From positions 1 through 64,000 of the forward strand of contig WHVD01000236.1 in the NCBI GenBank assembly GCA_015178975.1: a stretch of 64,000 nt of DNA. The letters are read 5' to 3'. The stretch's first letter is position 1, and each line of letters starts with the position of its first letter. The notes under the pieces were generated by a model. That model had not been told where the DNA came from. It worked only from the letters and a program-made list of their open reading frames with translations, and searched no databases. This DNA is from Hysterangium stoloniferum. Lineage: Eukaryota; Basidiomycota; Agaricomycetes; Hysterangiales; Hysterangiaceae. Below, piece by piece: positions 11,960-23,700 of the stretch. The position numbers were made by a program, and so were the translations under genes.

Positions 11960-12164
11960 GCAGCGTAGCAAGGGTTCCCAGGCTTGTCAAATAAGTGAAA
12001 GGAGCATGGTGGGTCCGTGGGCGCTTTTAGGCGCTGCGTGAGGGGGCGGAGCGCCCGAACTGTCCCTGATACGTCCCAGAAATCCCGATCCAGGTGAGTT
12101 GTCCCGATGGGGGTGAGTCGCCCTGATGAGGGTGCATTAGCGCCCGAATTCTCTTATTACCTCA

Positions 12165-12282
12165 GCGTGGGAGCATTTCTGCGTTCGCGGGAGTATTTCA
12201 TCATGCTGCGGGTGTTTTTCTCCACTCGCGGGAGTATTTTTGGCGCCGTGGGAGTATTTTCGAACAGGCGCGGAAGTATTCT
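12165..12282 (+). repeat. Iteron-like repeats, Helitron 2 head
   Basis: Six units of the GCGGGAGTATTT type begin near 12165, 12187, 12208, 12228, 12248 and 12269, a strikingly even 20-22 bp spacing (two helical turns). This is the best-preserved of the three arrays. Confidence 0.75.
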
Positions 12283-12469
12283 GTCACACGTGATGCGTAG
12301 ATGGCACTGTAATGGCGCGGGAACTTTGTCAACCCCGTGGGAACTTTCTCTTTGCCGGCGTGGGAACACAGGAAGCCCGTGGTCAAGCCTCAAGGCTGCC
12401 ACTCTTATCTCCCTTCTCTCTCTCACCCAGCTGTCTTCTACTCAAAGTTGCCACCTGGAATTATTTCTC

Positions 12470-13330
12470 AAGGTATTAAACCTTTGTCAAGGTGTGTTAA
12501 CACTGTATTAAATCCCATTTAATGTTCCTTTTTTTAATTAATAATTAATTATTATCATATTATTCTGCAGACAGAATCTGCCTCCCTTCTGGCCCTCTAC
12601 TCTCCATATTACAGGAGGCTCTTCTCTGAAGTATTTTTGGACTCTTGGGGATATATCATAGGTGTGGTGAGTCTGTAGTTATTATTAATCAATTCTTGCC
12701 TTTTGATTGATTAAATAATTTATTTGCAGTCAGATTGCCTTTTCTTGGCACTTCTTCTTATTCCTAATTTTCCCATACACTGTTTGAAGGCTATTCTATA
12801 ATTTCCAGGTGTGTTTTGGGCTTCCTGATGCTGTTTTAAATTATTTATGCTGTATTCTTTGCATTTCTGGACTATTTTAGAGCCTATTATCCAGCTTATC
12901 TTTCTCTGACACTCTCCACTGCTTTTGTGAGTGCTTCCTGTGAGTATAGGTAGAGTACTGAAGGTGAGTCCTGTGTCTGGAATTAATTTTACCTTTTTTT
13001 GCCTAAGGATAATTTATACAGTTGCCATTGACCCCTATTGTGTGGCCTTTTTGGTTCATTGCTGTTTCTACTCTCTCTGGGAGATATAAAACACCTCCAG
13101 GTTAGTATTGATACTCTCTTTCATATTATTAAAAAAATATTTATGCTTTATTTTTGGTATTTTTGGGTTATTTTAGACCTATTTGTCTGATTTCTTTTCC
13201 CCTGGCACTTTCCACTGCTGTTGTGAGTACTCCCTGTAAGTAGAGTGGAGTATTGCAGGTAAGTCCTACCCCTGTGCTTAATTTCACCTTTCTTTGCTTA
13301 AGGATTATTCATATAGTAATCCCTCTATCA
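12470..13330 (+). other. Intron-like leader of Helitron 2
   Basis: Same layout as in copy 1: GT...AG candidates (GTGTGTTAAC near 12491 to TTCTGCAG near 12570; GTGAGTCTG near 12666 to TTTGCAG near 12729) followed by two copies of the roughly 292-bp unit starting near 12803 and 13096. Confidence 0.5.
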
Positions 13331-13332
13331 TT

Positions 13333-16300
13333 ATGGATCGAACACCTGAGCGTAATCGGGAGGAGGAGCAAAGACAGCATAGGGCACAATTGCAAATGAC
13401 ATCTCCATCTGATCGTCATCGTCGTTTAACTGTGAATTCTAATATACCACCCCCTGCTCAACCATTCGGACATCTCCATCTTCCTGTTGGTAGAGGTCAA
13501 TCTGATAATCCATTTTTGGTTGCTCAGCCAGGTGGTTCTGCTGCAGGTGGTTCTGCTGCAGGTGGTTCTGCTGCAGGTGGCTCTGCTGCAGGTGGCTCTG
13601 CTGCAGGTGGCTCTGCTGCAGGTGGCTCTGCTGCAGGTGGCTCTGATATAGTTGGCTCTGATGCAGTGGCTGCCTTGCATAGGCAGTATTTAGCTTTGCC
13701 ACCATTAAGAAAACCTATTAGGTGGGGTCGTGGACAAGGAAATGTAGCTGCTCAGCCACAGGCACCAGGTCATAGACAAGGCAATGTAGCTGCTCAGCCA
13801 CAGGCACCAGGTCATAGACAAGGCAATGTAGCTACTCAATTGCAGCAACCGATTTTGCAGTTAGCACCACATATACAACAGGGTCATCAACCAGTAAATG
13901 TATCTGTTCAGTCACAGGCACCAATTGCCCAATTAGCACCAGACCAACATGGTCATACATCTGTACCACTGCACCATGATGCCATTCCACAATTCCAGGA
14001 ACAGGTACCCATTTTGCAGTTAGCCCCACCACAGCATCACCATCCACCTGGAAATCCAGCTGTACAATTACCACTACCACCTATTTTGCAGTGGGTACCA
14101 CAGCATCCACCTGGAAATCTAGTTCCACAACAACAACAACAGCCTATTTTGCAGTGGGCACCACCACACCATCCACCTGGAAATCCAGTTCCACAACAGC
14201 AGCACCCACCTATTGTGCAGTGGGCACCACCACAGCACCACCATCCACCTGGAAATCCAGTTCCACAACAGCAACACCTACCTATTGTGCAGTGGGCACC
14301 ACCACAGCTTCACCATCCACCTGGAAATCCAGTTCTACAACAGCAACACCCACCTATTGTGCAGTGGGCACCACCACAGCATCACCATCCACCTGGAGAT
14401 CCAGTTCCACAGCAACAACACCCACCTATTGTGCAGTGGGCACTACCACAGCTTCACCATCCACCTGGAAATCCAGCTCCACAACAACAGGTACCCATGT
14501 TGCAGTTAGCACCACTACAGTATCACCATGCTCCTGTTCATCCAGCAGTAAATGTACAGCAACAGTTACAGTTGGCCCCACTCCCAGCCATTCCTCCACC
14601 TCCAGTTATTCTCCCACTTGCCCCACCCCCAGCTATTGCCCCACCTGCAGTCAATGCCCCACCTCCAGCCATTCCAGATCCTGCAGCCATCCCTCCACTT
14701 CCACTTCCTGTTGCACAATTACCCATTGGAAGGCAGCCAGTTGTGGAGGCCAGGTTTCCAAGACATGACGTGGGACATATGAACATACAGTGTTCACACT
14801 GTGGAGCTTTACACTGGATGGAAGAGCGTCTGTCAGCTAGCTCTCGGACAACACCAAAGTTTGGCAAGTGTTGCAAGCAAGGAAAGATCATCCTTCCAAT
14901 ACTTGAACCAGTCCCTCCTACCTTAAAGTCTCTTCTTGAGGATAATACAGACAATGCCAAGGAATTTCACAAAAATATCCATGCATATAATAATGCATTT
15001 GCATTTATATCACTTGGTGTCAAATTGGATGAGTCTGTCTTGCAAGGTGGTCGGGGCCCATATGTCTTTAAAATACATGGTGGATTGTATCATGAGCATG
15101 GTTCCTTAATCCCATATGGGGAAGATGTATCACCCACTTATGCTCAGATTTACATCCATGATCCTGCACTGGCACATGAGGATGCACTGGGGAATGCATT
15201 GCAGATAAGGCAGAATCACAGGGCAAATCGGAATCTAAACAATCAAACCTTTTCTGACTTGCAGGACATGATGGAGCAATATAATCCCTTTATAGTACTC
15301 TATCGCCAGGCACATGAGTGATTGAGGACACAGGCAGAGACTCCAAGGTTACATGTTAGACTGAGCTACAAGGCTTTTACTGATCCCCAATGGTACAACC
15401 TTCCAACCGGTGATGAACTTGCAGTCATTGTGCCTGGAGATGGTGATACAGGTCAGGGTGATCCAAGGGATATTATTGTTCAGAGAAGGGGGGGGCCCTT
15501 CCATCGATTGCATGAAGGACAGGCCATTTGTACACCCCTTCATTATGTCATGCTCTTTCCCAGGGGTGAGTGTGGTTGGTCATGGGACATTCCCTATGCA
15601 AATAACAATTGGCAGCCCCAGGCTATACAGCAGCATGAACAAGCTGAGGAAGAATACAAAAGTCGTAAGGTGACCCAGCGTGAATATTATGCCTATCGCC
15701 TATTTCTTAGAGCAAATGAAGCCAAAACCATTTTTTATGCACAAAAGCTGTTCCAACAGTACATTGTTGATGCCTGGGCAGTCACAGAACAGAGCAGATT
15801 GAAGTTTCTGAGTGAAAATCAACCAAGGATACGTGCAGAACTCTACAACCAGGTCGTTGATGCTTTTTCAAATGATGATATCAATCCCAATAGTATCGGT
15901 CAGAGGGTCATACTCCCTTCTTCATTTACTGGCGGTTCAAGGGATATGAGGCAAAGTCTGCAAAATTCTTTTGCAATTGCACGCAAGTATGGCAATGCCA
16001 GCTGCTTCATCACCATGACTGCTAATCCCAATTGGGAGGAGGTCACCCGTGAATTGCTTCCTGGCCAGACCCCTGCTGATCGCCCTGATTTGGTCTCACA
16101 TGTCTTTGCTATCAAAAAGGCTAAAATGCTGAAAATGATTACAGAGGGCCATATCTTTGGTAAAACAGTAGCACATATCCATGTCATTGAATTCCAAAAG
16201 CGGGGTCTTCCACACATGCACTGTCTTATATGGTTTGAGGAGCAGGATAAGCCAAGGACACCTGCAGATGTCGATTCAATTATTTCTGCCTGTTTTCCAG

Positions 16301-18976
16301 ATCCTGAAACACATCCCAGACTATTTAATTTAGTAGGTCAACTCATGACCCATGGCCCCTGCGGTCTTCATCATCCAAATGCTGCCTGTATGGCCAATGG
16401 TACATGTGGTAAATTCTTCCCAAAGGATTGGTGTGAAGCCACCATTGTCAACCAGGAAGGCTATCCATTCTACCTTCGTCCCAACAATGGGAGGGTTTAT
16501 GTAACTCCCAAGTTTACATATGACAACAGATATGTTGTTCCTTACTCTCCTATTCTGCTTCTCACCTTTGAGTGCCATATCAATGTCGAGTTGGTCTTTA
16601 CCAATAGATCAATGAAGTATATGCATAAATACTGTTACAAAGGCCCCGATCGCACAACTATGGAGGTTGGAAAGACACCAGATGAGATTAAACAGTATCT
16701 TGATGCATGATATGTTAGTGCACATGAGTCTGTCTGGCGATTACTGCGCAATGAACTCCACACCCAGGTTCCTGCAGTAATGGCACTTCGTGTCCACCTC
16801 CCTGGGGAAAACACTGTCATTTTTGATGCTGATCAGGGTCCTGCTGAGGCTTTACAAAGGGCAGAGTGTGCTGGCACAACTTTAATGGCTTATTTTGAAG
16901 CTAATGCCAAGGATCTTATTGGCTACAATGGTCGCCGTGCCAGGGACACATTGTATATGGATTTTCCCAAGTATTTTACATTTGTAGCTAGGACTAAATC
17001 ATGGAAGCCACGTCAAAGTGGTTTTTCCATAGGACGCATCCATTTTGTCAATGCTGCCTGTGGTGAAAGATTCCACCTCCGTACATTGCTCACTGTCATC
17101 CAAGGTGCCACCTCATTTGAAAATCTAAGGACTTTTCAGGGTGAGACCCATCCCACATTTCAACAAGCCTGTGTTGCACGTGGTTTGCTTGAAGATGATC
17201 GCCAGTGGAACATGTGCCTCAGAGAAGCCAGTCGCATACAGTCTGGCCTTCAACTTCGCAGGTTGTTCGTCATCATTTTGACCATGTCCTCCCCTGCACA
17301 ACCTCAAGAACTCTGGGATGAGTTCAAAGAATTTATCTGTGATGATTTGGACTGGATCCTGAGGGTTACATATAACATTGAACAATGCAGCACCTCACAC
17401 AATTTATGACTTTGGTCTCTATCAGATTGATAAAATCCTCCGCTATTCTGGAAAGTCTCTTTCACTCTATCCAACCATGCCACACATCAATGAGAATTGA
17501 GATCAGTTCATTGGCAATCGTCTCATTAGGGAGCAGAAGAATTATAATCTTGATCATGAGCATGCCAGTGCCCAAGCCAATCTTGAAAAGTTCAATCCTG
17601 AACAACAAGTGGCTTTTGACACTATCATCAAGGCAGTTGATGAGCAGCAGGAGGGCAAAATGTTCTTTGTCAATGGCCCAGGTGGCACTGGCAAGTCCTT
17701 TGTATGGAATACTCTTGCACATGCATGTCATGCCAAAGGCTACATTGTCCTTTGTGTTGCCTCATCTGGAATTGCATCAATGATTCTCAAAGGTGGTCGC
17801 ACCTCTCATAGCATGTTTGCAATTCCTGTTCCCTGTGAGAAGAACTCCTCATGTCACATCAAAAAGGGCTCAGAAAAGGCAGAGCTTATGAAGCAAGTAC
17901 GCCTCATCATCTGGGATGAAGTTCCAATGCAGTCACATTGCATATGTGAGGCAGTCGACAGAGCTCTGAGGGATGTATTAGACAAAGATGCTCTCCCCTT
18001 TGGAGGCATTCCTGTTGCCTGGGGAGGTGACTTCCAGCAGACTTTGCCTGTTGTACAACGTGCCTCTAAAGAACAGATTATTGGTGAATGTATTCAAAAA
18101 TCTCAACTCTGGAACCATGTCAAGGTACTTTTCTTGAAAAAGAATATGCGGGTTGATCAGCATGATCCACACAGTGATCAATTTGCTCAGTGGCTCTTAG
18201 ATGTAGGCCATGGAAAGGATTTGCCTTTGGATCATACAATGGATATCCCTCCTCATATGATCTGTGGTCCAGAAATATCTGATCTAATTGCTGAGATATA
18301 TCCAGACATCCATGTGGATGGAGACCAAAGAGATTGGCAAGATGGAGACTTCTTAGACCGTGCTATTCTGTGTCCCAGGAATTCAGATGTGGAAGAAATT
18401 AATTCAGAACTTCTGAATAGATTCCCTGGAGTGAGTCGTGTCTACCACAGTGCTGACACTGCAGAGGGTGACATGGAGGCAGAAGTCTATCCTGTGGAAT
18501 ATTTAAATAGTCTCAACTTTGGTGGAATTTCACCAAGTCGACTTGAGATGAAGCCAGGAGTACCTTTAATGCTACTACGGAACATAGATCCACAGATGGG
18601 ACTTTTCAATGGTACAAAATTGCGACTACTGAAAATGGAAAATCATTTGCTTTTGGTGCAGATCTTAACTGGACCATGTGCTGGGGAAGAGGCATTTATT
18701 TCAAGGATTAAAATCATTACAAATGATGATGAACTCCCTTTTAAACTTCATCGGGTTCAGTTTCCAGTACGACTGGCATTTGCAATGATGATTAACAAGT
18801 CACAGGGACAATCTTTGAAATTAGTAGGATTAGATTTGAGAACGGCTGTGTTTGGACATGGGCAATTGTATGTGGGACTTTCAAGGGGAAGAAGTTGGAA
18901 TAGGGTTAAAATATTATTAGAGAAGGAGTCAAAGAGAACTGCAAATATAGTGTACAAAGATGTATTATTAGATTGA
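13333..18976 (+). pseudogene. Helitron Rep/PIF1-helicase, copy 2, three stops and a frameshift
   Basis: ATG 13333 opens the same MDRTPERNREEE start as the other copies. The N-terminal region has about eight Gly-Gly-Ser-Ala-Ala units and an expanded Pro/Gln/His region in which a 25-27 residue module ending in QWAPP recurs. Rep HMH, two-Tyr and Walker A motifs are present. Disabling changes: TGA at 15319-15321 (CGA in copy 3), TGA at 16708-16710 (CGT in copies 1 and 3), a frameshift between about 17360 and 17400, and TGA at 17498-17500 (TGG in copies 1 and 3). The helicase end reopens to the normal C-terminus. Clearly the oldest of the three. Confidence 0.88.
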
Positions 18977-19105
18977 GAATTTGATATATTTTGATTGTTT
19001 TTTTCCTAACAATGAGTTGTGGATGTGGGGGGTTTGCATAGCAAAGTGGTGGGGTAAGTCATTTTAATTGTGATAAATACTTAAGAGTTGTCGACGCGGG
19101 GGGGT

Positions 19106-19126
19106 TTGGGGGGCTTTGCCCCCCAA
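19106..19126 (+). other. GC hairpin at Helitron 2 tail
   Basis: TTGGGGGGC, loop TTT, perfect complement. The second hairpin present in copies 1 and 3 is missing; the CGCAGCATAGCAAGGGTTCC stretch follows directly, so a short deletion removed it. Confidence 0.7.
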
Positions 19127-19213
19127 CACGCTGGAGCCCGCAGCATAGCAAGGGTTCCTAAGCTTGTCAATCAATATATAGTAAAGTTGTACGGTGGGCG
19201 GTGGGCGTTTTTA

Positions 19214-19339
19214 GGCGCCGAAGGCGCCCCAATCCGTGAGGGCGCGGAGCGCCCGAATTTTTCCTCAATTTGTGAGGGCGCGGAGCGCCCGAACGCTACC
19301 CCGATTAGGCCGCCCAGAAATGAGGGCGCGTTAGCGCCC
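19214..19339 (+). other. Cluster of four GC hairpins, Helitron 3 head
   Basis: Perfect stems: GGCGCC-GAA-GGCGCC (19214-19228), GGGCGC-GGA-GCGCCC (19240-19254), the same again (19276-19290) and GGGCGC-GTTA-GCGCCC (19324-19339). Each of the last three is followed by GAA. Copies 1 and 2 hold subsets of these. Confidence 0.75.
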
Positions 19340-19358
19340 GAATTCTTCAATTAGTCAG

Positions 19359-19435
19359 CGCGGGTGCATTTCTGCACTCGCGGGAGTATTTAATGGCGCC
19401 GCGGGAGCTTTTCTGACGCGTGGAAGTACTTTTGT
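19359..19435 (+). repeat. Iteron-like repeats, Helitron 3 head
   Basis: Units GCGGGTGCATTT, GCGGGAGTATTT, GCGGGAGCTTTT and GTGGAAGTACTT begin near 19359, 19380, 19401 and 19421, a 20-21 bp period matching copies 1 and 2. Confidence 0.7.
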
Positions 19436-19569
19436 GACGCGTTTCGTGACACTGTAACGGCGCGGAAGCCCGTGGTCAAGCCTCAAGGCTGCCACTCTTA
19501 TCTCCCTTCCCCCTCTAACCTGGCCGTCTCCTCCTCAGAGTTGCCATCTGGAATTATTTCTCAAGATAT

Positions 19570-20700
19570 TAAACCTTTATCAAGGTGTGTTAAGACTGTA
19601 TTTAATCCCATTTAATGTTGCTTTTCTAATTAATAATCATTTATTATCATGTTATCATGCAGACAGAATCTGCCTCCCTTCTGGCCCTCTGCTCCCCATA
19701 TTAGAGGTGGCCCTTCTCTGAAGTATTTCTGGACTCTTGGGGCTATATCAAAGGTGTGGTAAGTCTGTAGTAATTATTAATCAATTCTTGCTTTTTTCAT
19801 TGATTAAATAATTTAATTGTAGTCAAATTGCCTTTTCCTGGCACTTCCTCTTATTGATAATTTTCCCATACACTGTTTGAAGGCTTTCCTATAATTTTCA
19901 GGTGGGCTTTGGGCTTCCTTATGCTGTTTTAAATTATTTATTCTTTATTTTCTGTATTTGTGGATTATTCTAGAGCCAATTGTGCAACTTATTTTTTTCT
20001 CCCACTCTCCCCTACTTTTGTGAGTGCTCCCTATCAGTATAGGTGGAGTATTGAAGGTGAATTGTGTCTCTGGAATTGATTTTACCTTTTTATCCTTATG
20101 GATAATTTATACAGTTGCCATTGACCTCATTGTGTTGTGTTTTGGGTTTATTGCTATTTCTACTCTCCCTGGAAGATATAAAGCACCTCCAGGTTAGTAT
20201 TGATTCTCTCTCTCATGTTATTAAAAGTTATTAATGCTTTATTTTTCATGTTTTTGGGTCATTTTAGACCTATTTGTCTGATTTCTTTTTGTCTCACACT
20301 TTCCACTCCTTTTGTGAGTACTCTCTGTGAGTAGAGTGGTGTATTAAAGGTAAGTCCCATCCCTGTGTTTAATTTCACCTTTCTTTGCTTAATGATTATT
20401 CATACAGTGGAATTAACTCCTATTGTGTGGCTTTTTTGCTTTTTTGCTGTTTCTATTCCTCCTGGAAGATAAGGAGCTCCTCAAGGTTAGTATTGATAAC
20501 TTCCCTTATTCTGTGAAAACTGATTTATACTTTATTTTTCACATTTTTGATTGATTTTAGCCTAATTCAATTCAACTTACTCTGTCACTCCTCTCCCTCT
20601 TTCTTTAATAGGTTTTCTACATCTGCTGCTGTTACTTTGTTTTAGATAAGCCATACAGCTCCCTTTGTGATATTGCACTGGCATTTTGCTCTTGAGTGGA
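19570..20700 (+). other. Intron-like leader of Helitron 3
   Basis: GT...AG candidates near 19584-19662 and 19757-19822, then three copies of the roughly 292-bp unit starting near 19898, 20190 and 20483, one more than in copies 1 and 2. Each has a CAGGT or AAGGT start and a TTTTAGACCTATTTGT-type core. Confidence 0.5.
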
Positions 20701-20713
20701 TCCCTCCATTATT

Positions 20714-23700
20714 ATGGATCGAACACCTGAGCGTAATCGGGAGGAGGAGCGAAGGCAGCATAGGGCACAATTGCAAATGACATCTCCATCTGATCGTCAT
20801 CGGCGTTTAGCTGTGAATTCTAATATACCACCTCCTCTTCAACCATTCCGAGATCTCCATCTTCCTGTTGGTAGAGGTCAATCTGATAATCCGTTTTTGG
20901 TTGCTCAGCCAGGTGGCTCTACTGCAAGTGGCTCTGCTGCAAGTGGCTCTGCTGCAAGTGGCTCTGCTGCAGGTGGCTCTGCTGCAGGTGGCTCTGCTGC
21001 AGGTGGCTCTGCTGCAGGTGGCTCTGCTGCAGGTGGCTCTGCTGCAGGTGGCTCTGCTGCAGGTGGCTCTGCTATAGTTGGCTCTGATGCAGTGGCTCTT
21101 TTGCGTAGGCAGTATGAAAATTTGCCACCATTACAACCTCTTAGGCGGGGTCGTGGACGAGGAAATCCAGCTGCTCAAATTGTCCAATCTGCACCAGTCC
21201 AGCATAGTCATCCACCTGTTAATGCCATGCCACACCTCCAGGCACAGGTACCCATTTTGCAGTTAGCCCCACCACAGCATCACCATCCACCTGGAAATCC
21301 AGCTGTACGACTACCACCACAACCTATTTTGCAGTGGGCACCACCACAGCTTCACCAACCACCTGGAAATCAAGTTCCACCACCAGCACCACCACCACAA
21401 CAACAACAACCTATTTTGCAGTGGGTACCACCACAGCTGCACCATGGTCATCCACCTGTTAATGCCATGCCACAACTCCAGGCACAGGTACCTATTTTGC
21501 AGTTAGCCCCACCACAGCATCACCATCTACCTGGAAATCCAGTTCCACAACAACAGCTACCTATTTTGCAGTGGGCACCACCACAGCTTCACCATCCACC
21601 TGGAAATCCAGTCCCACAACATCAGGCACAGGTACCCATTTTGCAGTTAGCTCCACCACAGCCCCACCATCCACCTGGAAATCCAGTCCCACAACTTCAG
21701 GCACAGGTACCCATTTTGCAGTTAGCCCCACCACAGCCCCACCATCCACCTGGAAATCCAGTTCCACAACAACAACAACCACCTATTGTGCAGTGGGCAC
21801 CACCACAGATTCACTATCCACCTGGAAATCCAGTTCCACAACAGCAACAGCTACAGTTAGCCCTACCTCCAGCTATTCCCCTACTCCCAGCTATTTTACA
21901 GCCTGCAGCTATGCCTCCACCTCCACCTCCACCTCCCATTCCACAATTACCCATTGGACGGCAACCAGTCGTGGAGGACAGATTCCAAAGACATGACTTG
22001 GGACGTATGGACATACAGTGTTCAGACTGTAGAGCTTTACACTGGATGGATGAGCGTATCTCAAATAGCTCAAAGACAAATCCAAAATTTGGCAAATGTT
22101 GCAAGCGAGGAAAGGTGGCCCTTCCAATACTTGAGCCAGTCCCTCACACTTTAAGATCTCTACTGGAGGGTAATACAGACAATAGCAGGGAATTTCTCAA
22201 GAATATTCGTGCCTATAATAATGCTTTTGCATTTACATCACTGGGTGTCAATTTGGATGAGTCTGTCTTGCAGGGTGGTGGTGGCCCATATGTCTTCAAA
22301 ATCCATGGGGAATTGTATCATCAGCATGGTTCCTTGATTCCTTATGGAGAGGGTGTATCACGTAGTTATGCTCAGCTTTACATCCATGATCCTGCATTGG
22401 CACAGGAGCATGGACTGATGCAGGCATTGCAGCAGAGGCAGAATCACAGGGCAAATAGAAGCCTAAACAACCAAACCTTTTCTGACTTGCAGGATATGAT
22501 GGAGCAATATAATCCCTTTATACAACTCTATCGCCAGGCACATGAGCGATTGAGGACACAGGCAGAGACTCCAAGGTTGCATGTTAGGCTGAGCTACAAG
22601 GCTTTTAATGATCCCAGACGGTACAACCTTCCAACTGGTGATGAACTTGCAGTTATTCTTCCTGGAGAGGGTGACACAGGTCGTGGTGATCCAAGGGATA
22701 TTATTGTTCAGAGGAGGGGGGGCCAGTTCCATCATGTCCATGAAGCACAAGCCATTTATACACCCCTTCATTATGTCATGCTCTTCCCCAGAGGTGAGCG
22801 GGGTTGGTCATGGGATATTCCCTATGCAAATCAAAATTGGCAGCCCCAGCCTGGACAGCAGGATGAAGAAGGTGAAGATGAAGAAAAAAGTCGGAAAGTG
22901 ACCCAATGTGAATATTATGCCTATCGCCTATTTCCCAGAGCATACGAAGCCATGACCCTTTTTTATGCACAAAAGTTATTCCAACAGTATATTGTCAATG
23001 CCTGGGCAGTAACAGAGCAGCGCAGATTGAGATTTCTCAGGGATAATCAACCAAGGTTACGTGCAGAACTCTACAACCAGGTGGTCGATGCATTTACAAA
23101 TCAGGATGTCAGTACAGATGCCAATAGTATTGGCCAGAGGGTCATACTCCCTTCCACATTTACTGGCAGTTCAAGGGATATGAGACAAAGTCTACAAAAT
23201 TCATTTGCAATTGCACGCAAGTATGGCAATGCCAGCTGCTTCATCACCATGACAGCCAATCCCAAGTGGAAGGAGGTCACTGATGAATTGCTTCCTGGAC
23301 AGACTGCTGCTGATCGTCCTGATTTGGTCTCCCGTGTCTTTGCTGCCAAGAAGGCTAAGTTGCTCAAGATGATTACAGAGGACCAGATATTTGGGAGAAC
23401 AGTTGCCCATATCCATGTCATTGAATTCCAAAAGCGGGGTCTTCCACACATGCACTGCCTTATATGGTTTGATGACCAGAATAAGCCAAGGACACCAGAA
23501 GATGTTGACTCATTTGTTTCTGCCTGTTTTCCAGATCCTGAAACACATCCCAGACTATTCAATTTAGTAGGTCAACTCATGACCCATGGTCCCTGTGGAG
23601 CTGAACATCCAAATGCTGCCTGTATGGTTGACAAGAAGTGCAGTAAATACTATCCAAAGGATTGGTGTGAAGCCACCATTGTCAATGAGGAAGGCTATCC

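Larger units (their letters stand above)
4778..12003 (+). mobile_element. Helitron copy 1 (autonomous type, coding region degraded)
   Basis: First of three head-to-tail Helitrons. It has the same parts as copies 2 and 3: GC hairpins and iteron-like repeats at the head (4778-5065), an intron-like leader (5200-6100), a Rep/helicase frame (6102-11750) and GC hairpins at the tail (11887-11959). Family call rests on the fusion of a HUH/two-Tyr replication initiator with a PIF1-type helicase, which is diagnostic for Helitrons. Classical TC...CTRR ends were not recognised, so exact boundaries are set by comparing the three copies and may be off by tens of bases. An LTR element has inserted at its left edge. 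Confidence 0.8.
12004..19180 (+). mobile_element. Helitron copy 2 (coding region degraded)
   Basis: Starts with the same junction sequence (GCATGGTGGGTCCGTGGGC) that follows copy 3 at 26428, directly after the tail of copy 1. Head with iterons 12165-12280, leader 12470-13330, Rep/helicase pseudogene 13333-18976 and tail hairpin 19106-19126. It is clearly more diverged from copies 1 and 3 than they are from each other, so the array is not a simple local triplication. Confidence 0.8.

Noticed and set aside
11980-12060. Canonical Helitron 3' end (CTRR with AT target)
   Set aside because: No CTRR at a fixed distance from the tail hairpins in all three copies; ends were set by copy comparison only.
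13500-13650. Evenly spaced short repeats considered as a CRISPR array
   Set aside because: Repeats are 15-bp coding units without spacers, inside a Helitron protein in a eukaryote.
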